64,000 bases of DNA. It comes from Streptomyces lydicus. Lineage in GTDB: Bacteria > Actinomycetota > Actinomycetes > Streptomycetales > Streptomycetaceae. Each line of letters opens with the position of its first letter. Position 1 is the stretch's first letter. The stretch is from positions 11,358 through 75,357 of the forward strand of contig NZ_JNZA01000038.1 in assembly GCF_000717345.1 (NCBI RefSeq), written 5' to 3'. Made by a program: the position numbers and the translations under genes. Shown piece by piece: positions 58,717-64,000 of the stretch. The notes beneath the pieces were generated by a model. The model was not told the origin of the DNA and made no database searches. It saw nothing but the letters and a program-made list of their open reading frames with translations.

Positions 58717-59208
58717 ATGCCCATGAACTCCGCACGGCCCACGTCCGATTCGTCCCACGCAGCCGCCCGCCGCCCGGCCACCGCCCGCCGCCGGCCCGCC
58801 GTCGTCCTGGCACTCCTCGTCGGCCTGCTGGCCGCGGCCGCCGCCCCGGCCACCGCGGCGGCCCGCGGCACGGAGCAGCCCGCCCGCACCGCGACCACCG
58901 CCGGCGCGCCGGCCCGGTCCGCCGTGGCCCCCGCCGAGCGCCCGGCCGCCGTGCAGCCCGCCTCGTTCCGCCACCACAGCGCGCACCACGCCAGCCACCA
59001 CAACACGGTCTTCAAGACCAAGAAGTCCAAGTGGAAGTCCAAGGTCAAGTCCAAGGTGAAGAAGAAGACCGGCTTCTTCAAGAAGCTGGGCATCTTCCTG
59101 ATCGTGCTGTTCGTGGTCTTCCTGGCCGTCGTGGCGCTGGTGATCTGGCTGATCGTCCGCTTCTTCCGCCGCGCCTCCCGCAACAGGCGCGACGGCAACC
59201 TGACATGA
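58717..59208 (+). CDS. secreted/membrane protein with Lys-rich segment before a C-terminal helix
   Basis: The protein has 163 residues from ATG 58717 with GGGGGGA 7 bases upstream; ATG 58681, overlapping the DUF2127 stop, is an alternative. A signal-peptide-like helix (RPAVVLALLVGLLAAAAAPA) ends in ATAA-AR. An Ala/Pro linker and a His cluster (FRHHSAHHASHHN) follow, then a strongly basic stretch (KTKKSKWKSKVKSKVKKK), and a second membrane helix (LGIFLIVLFVVFLAVVALVI). The poly-Lys part would face one membrane surface. Function unknown. Confidence 0.75.
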   Translation: MPMNSARPTSDSSHAAARRPATARRRPAVVLALLVGLLAAAAAPATAAARGTEQPARTATTAGAPARSAVAPAERPAAVQPASFRHHSAHHASHHNTVFKTKKSKWKSKVKSKVKKKTGFFKKLGIFLIVLFVVFLAVVALVIWLIVRFFRRASRNRRDGNLT

Positions 59209-59239
59209 CGCCCCGGACATGACGCCCCGGACATGACGA

Positions 59240-59268
59240 GGGCCCCGATCCCTGGAGGATCGGGGCCC
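59240..59268. terminator. bidirectional terminator
   Basis: A perfect 12-bp stem GGGCCCCGATCC with loop CTGGA lies between the convergent Lys-rich protein gene and tRNA-Ser. It is preceded by a 14-base unit (ACATGACGCCCCGG) repeated 2.6 times at 59203-59238. Confidence 0.85.
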
Positions 59269-59280
59269 TTCGTCTTCGAG

Positions 59281-59367
59281 CGGTAGCGGTGGGATTTGAA
59301 CCCACGGAGGAGTTGCCCCCTCACGCGCTTTCGAGGCGCGCTCCTTCGGCCGCTCGGACACGCTACC
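59281..59367 (-). tRNA. tRNA-Ser (anticodon CGA)
   Basis: This is an 87-nt class II tRNA on the minus strand. Acceptor arms GGTAGCG and CGCTACC pair, the discriminator is G, the anticodon loop CTCGAAA gives CGA, there is a long variable arm, and the T-loop is GTTCAAATC. Confidence 0.96.
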
Positions 59368-59458
59368 GAGAGAGAGCTTAGCCCAAGGGTGGCCGTGCGC
59401 CGAAATCGGATTCCACCGCGGGACCGGCGTGGCGTGGCCGGGCGGCTTCTGCCCCTGG

Positions 59459-59971
59459 TCAGCGGTCGCGGAAGAAGGCGGTGAGCCGCTCCGCGCACTC
59501 CTCTTCCAGCACGCCGGTGATGACCTCGGGCCGGTGATTGAGACGTCGGTCACGCACCACGTCCCACAGCGAGCCGACCGCACCGGCCTTGGCGTCGCGG
59601 GCGCCGTAGACCACCCGGTCGACCCGGGAGAGCACGACCGCGCCGGCACACATCGTGCACGGTTCGAGGGTGACGACGAGCGTCGCGCCGGTCAGCCGCC
59701 ACGACCCGGTGGCGCGGGCCGCCTCGCGCAGCGCGAGGACCTCGGCGTGCGCGGTCGGGTCGCCGGTCGCCTCGCGCTCGTTGCGGCCGGTGCCCAGGAC
59801 CGTACCGTCCGCGGACAGCACGACGGCGCCCACCGGGACGTCACCTGTCCCGGGGGCGCGGGCCGCCTCGCCCAGCGCCCGGCGCATCGGCGCGATCCAG
59901 GGATCGCGCAGAGGATCGGGCGCGGGGGAAGGGGACGAACCGGGCAACGGACCGGACTGGGGGACACTCAT
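59459..59971 (-). CDS. tadA: tRNA-specific adenosine-34 deaminase
   Basis: The protein has 170 residues. The zinc deaminase motifs are complete: DPTAHAEVLALREA (HAE with catalytic Glu) and VTLEPCTMCAGAVVLSRVD (PCxxC). MRRALGEAARAPGTGDVPVGAVV and VYGARDAKAGAVGSLWDV are typical of TadA, which makes inosine at the wobble position of tRNA-Arg(ACG), the very tRNA encoded at 4798. The first 25 residues are a Pro/Ser-rich extension. It lies 23 bases after its usual partner gene. Confidence 0.93.
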   Translation of the reverse strand: MSVPQSGPLPGSSPSPAPDPLRDPWIAPMRRALGEAARAPGTGDVPVGAVVLSADGTVLGTGRNEREATGDPTAHAEVLALREAARATGSWRLTGATLVVTLEPCTMCAGAVVLSRVDRVVYGARDAKAGAVGSLWDVVRDRRLNHRPEVITGVLEEECAERLTAFFRDR

Positions 59972-59994
59972 GCCACCCAGTGTCGGTGACCGGA

Positions 59995-60522
59995 CTACCG
60001 GACGGCCTCCAGGACCTCCGTGCAGCCGAGGGCGTCGGCGATCTCGCCGAGCGCGTCGCTGTCGAGGCTGAGCAGCTCCTTCTCGCTGATGCCGAGGTCC
60101 TCCAGGAGCCGGGCGTCGCCGAGCGGGCCGGCCGGGACGGGGGTGTCCGCCTCGGTGTCCTGCTCGGTCGCGTCCTGCGCGTCGGGTTCGCCGTCCTCCG
60201 TGCCGTCCAGGTCAAGGCTGTCGAGTTCGTCCTCGACGTCCTTGTCGCGGCCGAGCAGCTCGTCGGTCAGCATCGCACCGTACGAGCTGCGTTGCGCCGC
60301 GACGGCGTTGGAGATGAACACCCGGGGGTCGTCGTCGCCGTCGACCCGGACGACGCCGAACCAGGCGTCCTCCTGCTCCAGGAACGCCACCACCGTGTCG
60401 TCGTCGACCGCCGCCTCTCGGGCCAGATCGGCCAGATCGGTCAGGGTCTCCACATCGTCGAGCTCCGTATCGCTCGCTTCCCACCCGTCTTCGGTGCGCG
60501 CGAGCAGTGCGGCGAAGTACAC
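59995..60522 (-). CDS. tRNA adenosine deaminase-associated protein
   Basis: The protein has 175 residues from GTG 60522 (GGGAGAG 5-6 bases upstream); ATG 60543 would add 7 residues. YFAALLARTEDGWEASDTELDD is the conserved beginning of this actinobacterial family, named for always preceding tadA. The centre is highly acidic (DKDVEDELDSLDLDGTEDGE) and the end is helical (LLEDLGISEKELLSLDSDAL). It is soluble and probably a partner or chaperone of TadA. Same strand, 23 bases before tadA. Confidence 0.85.
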   Translation of the reverse strand: MYFAALLARTEDGWEASDTELDDVETLTDLADLAREAAVDDDTVVAFLEQEDAWFGVVRVDGDDDPRVFISNAVAAQRSSYGAMLTDELLGRDKDVEDELDSLDLDGTEDGEPDAQDATEQDTEADTPVPAGPLGDARLLEDLGISEKELLSLDSDALGEIADALGCTEVLEAVR

Positions 60523-60734
60523 CGTGACTCTCCCACTGGTCATAGGCGTGCCGGGCCGGGCGGGGCGGCGCTGCACGCCGTTGGTCCCGCCCCTTGCGGA
60601 ATCGTGGCAGAAACATGGCGATCGCGCGGGGTCTTCGGCGCTGCGTCGTGCGGAGGTTGTGCGAGATGTCGCTCACGTGCCGCAGCGGGGACGGGTTGTA
60701 CGCCGGTAGTTCCGCTACCAGCGGAACCGGTCCC

Positions 60735-60944
60735 CTACCAGCGGAATGTGCGCATCCGCACGGCCTGGCGCATCCGCTCGGCCCGTGCGCGGCGCGGCTG
60801 GACGCGGTTGCGCAGCTCCTTGGCCTCGTGCAGTTCGCGCAGGAATTGCGCCCGGCGCCTTCGGCGCGCCGCCTCGCTCTCGTCGGCGGCGTCGCCGCCG
60901 GGCACGGCGCCGGCCGTGTCCTCGGTCCGCTGGGGCTCGTGCAC
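60735..60944 (-). CDS. small basic hypothetical protein
   Basis: The protein has 69 residues from GTG 60944. An acidic first third ([19 protein letters not shown]) is followed by a very basic helical part ([20 protein letters not shown] and [16 protein letters not shown]). Its place between the tadA pair and upp, and its biased codons, suggest a real conserved gene. A nucleic-acid-binding role is possible. Confidence 0.7.
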   Translation of the reverse strand: MHEPQRTEDTAGAVPGGDAADESEAARRRRRAQFLRELHEAKELRNRVQPRRARAERMRQAVRMRTFRW

Positions 60945-61108
60945 GCGCTACACCACCTCGGGCGGGATCGTCGCCCGACGGCGGGTCGGTCGCTCGGGCG
61001 TACGTCCCCACTTTCCCCCGTTCCGGTGGTTTGATGCCAGCCTGCCCCGCCGCGCCCCCCACCGCACGACGGGCGTCGGCACTCTCCGCCTCGGTTACTG
61101 TCGATGTC

Positions 61109-61744
61109 ATGCGGATCCACGTCGTCGACCACCCGCTGGTGGCGCACAAACTCACCACACTGCGCGACAAGCGCACCGATTCCCCCACCTTCCGGCGGCT
61201 TGCCGACGAGCTGGTCACCCTGCTCGCCTACGAGGCCACCCGTGATGTGCGCACCGAGCAGGTCGACATCGAGACGCCGGTCACGGCGACCACCGGGGTG
61301 CGGCTCTCGCACCCGCGGCCGCTGGTCGTGCCGATCCTGCGGGCCGGGCTGGGCATGCTGGAGGGCATGGTGCGGCTGCTGCCCACCGCCGAGGTCGGCT
61401 TCATGGGCATGGTCCGCAACGAGGAGACGTACGAGGCGCACACGTACGCCACGCGGATGCCGGACGACCTCTCGGGCCGGCAGGTCTACGTCGTGGACCC
61501 GATGCTGGCGACCGGCGGCACGCTGGTCGCGGCGATCCGGGAGCTGATCACGCGTGGCGCGGACGACGTCACCGCGATCTGTCTGCTGGCCGCGCCGGAG
61601 GGCGTCGCGGTGATGGAGAAGGAGCTGGCCGGCGCGCCGGTGACGGTGGTGACGGCGGCGGTCGACGAGCGGCTGAACGAGGCGCGCTACATCGTGCCGG
61701 GTCTGGGTGACGCGGGCGACCGGATGTACGGCACCGCCGGCTGA
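61109..61744 (+). CDS. upp: uracil phosphoribosyltransferase
   Basis: The protein has 211 residues, the family's normal length. [20 protein letters not shown] and TPTFRR-like [19 protein letters not shown] start the domain; [15 protein letters not shown] and the PRPP-binding loop [18 protein letters not shown] are diagnostic, and [16 protein letters not shown] is the uracil-binding end. It converts uracil and PRPP to UMP in pyrimidine salvage. Monocistronic with a strong terminator 16 bases after the stop. Confidence 0.97.
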   Translation: MRIHVVDHPLVAHKLTTLRDKRTDSPTFRRLADELVTLLAYEATRDVRTEQVDIETPVTATTGVRLSHPRPLVVPILRAGLGMLEGMVRLLPTAEVGFMGMVRNEETYEAHTYATRMPDDLSGRQVYVVDPMLATGGTLVAAIRELITRGADDVTAICLLAAPEGVAVMEKELAGAPVTVVTAAVDERLNEARYIVPGLGDAGDRMYGTAG

Positions 61745-61759
61745 TCCCCTGCGTACACG

Positions 61760-61796
61760 GTTCGGGCCCGCACCACGAGGTGGTGCGGGCCCGAAC
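61760..61796. terminator. bidirectional terminator after upp
   Basis: A perfect 17-bp stem GTTCGGGCCCGCACCAC with a 3-base loop lies between convergent upp and the LytR_C protein gene. Confidence 0.9.
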
Positions 61797-61804
61797 GCGT
61801 GCGG

Positions 61805-62455
61805 TCAGCAGCGGGTGTCGGCGGCGGGGGCCGGGGACGGGTGGGCCAGCAGGGCCAGGGACTTGGCGGCGGTCTGCTGGGGGGCCAGGTCCTTGAAGCC
61901 GTCGCCGATGATCAGGTCGAGTTCGGTGCTCTTGCGGGCGTCGGTCTTCTGCTCGGCGCCGGCGAGCTGGGTGGCGAGCACCTTCAGCGGGCCGTCGGTG
62001 GCCGCCTTGGGGCCGAGCAGTATCCCGGCGCCCTTGATCTTCTTGTCGTAGGCGGCCGGGGCGTTGCCCACCTTGCCGATCTTGAAGCCGCGCTTCTTGA
62101 GTTCGTCGGCGGTGCGCTTGGCGAGGCCGGAGCGCGGGGTGGCGTTGAAGACGTTGACGGTCAGCGTGGCCGGGGCGGGGGGCTTTCCGGCGGCGGGTGC
62201 GGCCTGCGCGGTGGCTGCCTTGGCGCTGTCCTGGCAGTGCTTCTTGCCCTGGGCGGCCCGGGCGGAGTTGCTCTTGCCCCCGAAGACGTCGATGAGCTGC
62301 AGGGTGCCCCAGCCCGCCAGGCCGAGGACGCACGCGGCGGCGAGGAGGGTGAGGGCGATCCGGCGGCGGTGTCGGGGACGGCGCATCCGCGGATACCTGT
62401 CGCCCGTGATGCGGTACTTCTTACCGCCCATGCCTGGGGGCGTCAGCATGCTCAT
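61805..62455 (-). CDS. membrane-anchored LytR_C domain protein
   Basis: The protein has 216 residues from ATG 62455. A basic cytoplasmic start (YPRMRRPRHRRR) leads into a membrane helix (IALTLLAAACVLGLAGWGTL). An Ala/Lys linker precedes the LytR_C domain (TLTVNVFNATPRSGLAKRTA, ELKKRGFKIGKVGNAP, GILLGPKAATDGPLKVLATQ, LDLIIGDGFKDL). This domain is found at the end of LytR-CpsA-Psr wall-polymer ligases but occurs alone here, so it may bind wall or ligase partners. Confidence 0.9.
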   Translation of the reverse strand: MSMLTPPGMGGKKYRITGDRYPRMRRPRHRRRIALTLLAAACVLGLAGWGTLQLIDVFGGKSNSARAAQGKKHCQDSAKAATAQAAPAAGKPPAPATLTVNVFNATPRSGLAKRTADELKKRGFKIGKVGNAPAAYDKKIKGAGILLGPKAATDGPLKVLATQLAGAEQKTDARKSTELDLIIGDGFKDLAPQQTAAKSLALLAHPSPAPAADTRC

Positions 62456-62613
62456 GGGCGCAGCGTAGTGCGGGCGGCAGTCCGTGCCTACTAGATGATC
62501 AACGCGTGGCGCGAGACCCAACCCAAAAGGATCAATTCGGGCGGGGTGAGTTGGGTGGAGTCATGGGCTGACGCGGTGTTTCTGACGGTTTCGGGGTGCC
62601 GTCGGCGGTGGTG

Positions 62614-62910
62614 TCAGTCCAGTTCCAGCACGCGGGCGTGCAGCACCTGGCGCTGCTGGAGCGCGGCGCGGACCGCGCGGTGCAGTCCGTCCTCCAGGTA
62701 GAGGTCGCCCTCCCACTTCACGACGTGCGCGAAGAGGTCGCCGTAGAACGTCGAGTCCTCGGCGAGCAGCGTTTCGAGGTCGAGCTGCTGCTTGGTGGTC
62801 ACCAACTGGTCGAGGCGTACCGGGCGCGGGGCGACATCCGCCCACTGGCGGGTGCTCTCCCGGCCGTGGTCGGGGTACGGCCGCCCATTTCCGATGCGCT
62901 TGAAGATCAC
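62614..62910 (-). CDS. conserved ParB-like small protein (often named VapB-type antitoxin)
   Basis: The protein has 98 residues. The end EDGLHRAVRAALQQRQVLHARVLELD resembles the DGHHR-A helix-strand of ParB-like nuclease domains, and VRLDQLVTTKQQLDLETLLA is a conserved preceding block. Databases often label this family a type II VapB antitoxin, but no toxin gene is adjacent, so I treat that name as doubtful. Soluble; position next to the LytR_C and upp genes is typical core. Confidence 0.82.
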   Translation of the reverse strand: MIFKRIGNGRPYPDHGRESTRQWADVAPRPVRLDQLVTTKQQLDLETLLAEDSTFYGDLFAHVVKWEGDLYLEDGLHRAVRAALQQRQVLHARVLELD

Positions 62911-63058
62911 ACGGAAAGCCTACCGGGCGAGCGGCACCGGGCGCAGCCATGCCGCAGCAGTGCAAAAGGATCATTGGCCACAAACATGGATCATTGGTGA
63001 GCGAGGGCCCAGGGCGTGCGGGCTCAAGCGCTACGAAAGGGCTTCCGCGCGCCCCCCG

Positions 63059-63679
63059 TCACCACTTGCGGGCGGCGTCCAGGGTCGGCTGCCAGTAGGT
63101 GACCTCGGCGGTGTGCGGGTCGACCCGTACGGGGGCGCGGTCGAGGCCGACCTGGGTGGGGGCGGTGCCGGCGGCCAGGGCCACGCCGAACTGGGAGATC
63201 TTTCCGCCGTGCGGGCCCCGTCCGTGCGGGCCGCCGGCCGCGGAGGTGAGGACCGTGGCGTAGGCGGTCGCGTCGGGAGCGAGGACGACGGTCGTCCGCG
63301 GTTTGCTGTCCTCGATCACCGGGAGGGCCGGCTGCCGCCCGTCGCCGAAGCGCAGCAGCGGGTAGCCCTGGGCGGCGAAGTCGCAGGTCCGGTCGGAGTA
63401 GTTGGTGACGGTGAGCAGCATGCGGCGGTCCGGCCGGTGCGGGGCGCCGGCGTGGAACCTGAGCATTTCGGGCGTGCAGGGGGTGTGTCCGCCGGGGCCG
63501 GGCGGCGGGGGGCCGGTGTCCGGCAGGACGGCCGAGGGGGTGGCCGGTGAGACGGCGGTGGCGGGTTCCTCGGGCCGGTTGCCGGTGTGGCCGTGGCAGC
63601 CGGTGGTCAGGGCCAGTACGGCGGCGGCGCTCAGACCTGCGGCCACGGCCCGGCGGGCGGTGGCGGTGACGGACGGCAT
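63059..63679 (-). CDS. DUF4232 lipoprotein
   Basis: The protein has 206 residues. The signal peptide ends in a lipobox LTTGC (Cys28). A Pro/Thr linker of about 35 residues precedes a beta-sandwich of DUF4232 type (RMLLTVTNYSDRTCDFAAQG, GYPLLRFGDG, RTTVVLAPDATAYATVLTS) with conserved Cys pair (PCTPEM and TCDF). Extracytoplasmic, function unknown. Confidence 0.88.
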   Translation of the reverse strand: MPSVTATARRAVAAGLSAAAVLALTTGCHGHTGNRPEEPATAVSPATPSAVLPDTGPPPPGPGGHTPCTPEMLRFHAGAPHRPDRRMLLTVTNYSDRTCDFAAQGYPLLRFGDGRQPALPVIEDSKPRTTVVLAPDATAYATVLTSAAGGPHGRGPHGGKISQFGVALAAGTAPTQVGLDRAPVRVDPHTAEVTYWQPTLDAARKW

Positions 63680-63782
63680 GGCGGCTCCCCCGGGACGGTG
63701 GCGTGTACACGACCTTCGGGCCGGGCGCTGGCGATCGGCTAACGCGCGGCTAACGCGGCCGGTGGGGTCCTCGGGCGTCCGG

Positions 63783-64000
63783 TCAATCGGCTCCCTGGCC
63801 GGGCGGGTTGCTGCTGCCCGGGGTCCTCGTGGGCGACGGGGTGGCCGGCGGCCCGGTGGTGTCGGGGGTCGGGGTGGTCGTGCGTCCCGTCCCCGGGAGG
63901 GTCGGGGTGGTCGAGGGGGTGCCCCGCGGCGGCTGTCCGGAGGCGGTGCCGGGGGAGCGGGCGCCGGTGGGGTCGGTGGTGCGGCCGGGGTACGTGGGCG
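63783..64000 (-). CDS. C-terminal part of a Pro/Thr-rich protein (start beyond window)
   Basis: The minus-strand frame is open from the right edge to TGA at 63785-63783. It encodes about 72 residues of Thr/Pro/Gly low complexity (TTTPTPDTTGPPATPSP, NPPGQGAD end). This is typical of wall-spanning or extracellular linkers in Streptomyces lipoproteins and kinases. The domain it belongs to is outside the window. Confidence 0.5.
   Translation of the reverse strand, partial: PTYPGRTTDPTGARSPGTASGQPPRGTPSTTPTLPGTGRTTTPTPDTTGPPATPSPTRTPGSSNPPGQGAD

Noticed and set aside
62614-62910. A toxin-antitoxin locus around the VapB-named protein
   Set aside because: There is no adjacent PIN-domain or other small toxin gene, and the sequence looks ParB-like rather than like an AbrB or RHH antitoxin.
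1-64000. CRISPR arrays, rRNA operons, replication origins
   Set aside because: No regularly spaced identical repeats with unique spacers, no rRNA-like sequence and no DnaA-box cluster were seen.

Overview
The window is chromosomal DNA from a high-GC actinomycete, almost certainly Streptomyces. The evidence is the very high G+C, GTG starts behind purine-rich ribosome binding sites, and typical streptomycete families: a subtilisin inhibitor, MmyB-like regulators, paired sporulation-type sigma factors, XRE-TPR regulators, and a tadA/upp neighbourhood. The right end (two SigB-family sigma genes, Dabb protein, DUF2127, tRNA-Ser, tadA and its partner, upp, LytR_C protein) matches, from memory of gene order, the S. 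coelicolor sigN-sigF-upp region, so it is conserved core.

Layout. 1-4.3 kb holds a PAS sensor with a degenerate kinase core and a long repetitive tail (cut by the window edge), a subtilisin-inhibitor-like protein and tRNA-Ser(GCT). 4.8-14.5 kb is an accretion island in the 3' end of tRNA-Arg(ACG). It is bounded by a perfect 52-bp direct repeat, with integrase remnants at both ends. It carries a lower-GC two-gene unit encoding a PD-(D/E)XK-like nuclease and an unknown partner, an operon of small proteins divergent from an XRE-TPR regulator, a Nudix hydrolase and a small secreted Cys-rich protein. 15-23 kb returns to ordinary chromosome: 2H-family protein, PadR plus membrane protein, DUF4186, initiator tRNA, oxidoreductases, GlxA-type regulator, DUF2797 and amidohydrolase.

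23.4-29.9 kb is a two-component system followed by a glycosyltransferase/GtrA fusion and an ArnT-like glycosyltransferase. 11-bp-phased CACAG-like repeats before both units suggest a common regulon. 30-36.8 kb has two drug-efflux units: a DHA2 pump next to a TetR gene, and a MarR operon with a DHA2 pump fused to three carboxypeptidase-regulatory-like domains plus a YceI protein bearing the same kind of domain. 37-41.7 kb is a second accessory patch: an XRE-TPR operon with the same gene order as the one in the tRNA-Arg island, two tandem leaderless mini-GntR genes, a duplicated operon-end fragment and an IS630 remnant. 41.7-53.6 kb is a mosaic of small metabolism and resistance genes: methyltransferase, VOC proteins, TetR with dihydrofolate-reductase-like enzymes, MFS, two divergent MmyB-regulator/SDR pairs and an alpha/beta hydrolase lacking its nucleophile serine. 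53.7-64 kb is core.

The best candidates for undescribed biology are the nuclease-like gene pair at 5948-7965 and the repeated module of XRE-TPR regulator, resolvase-fold protein, tiny membrane protein and small helical protein, seen twice (9.4-12.4 kb and 37.4-39.9 kb).
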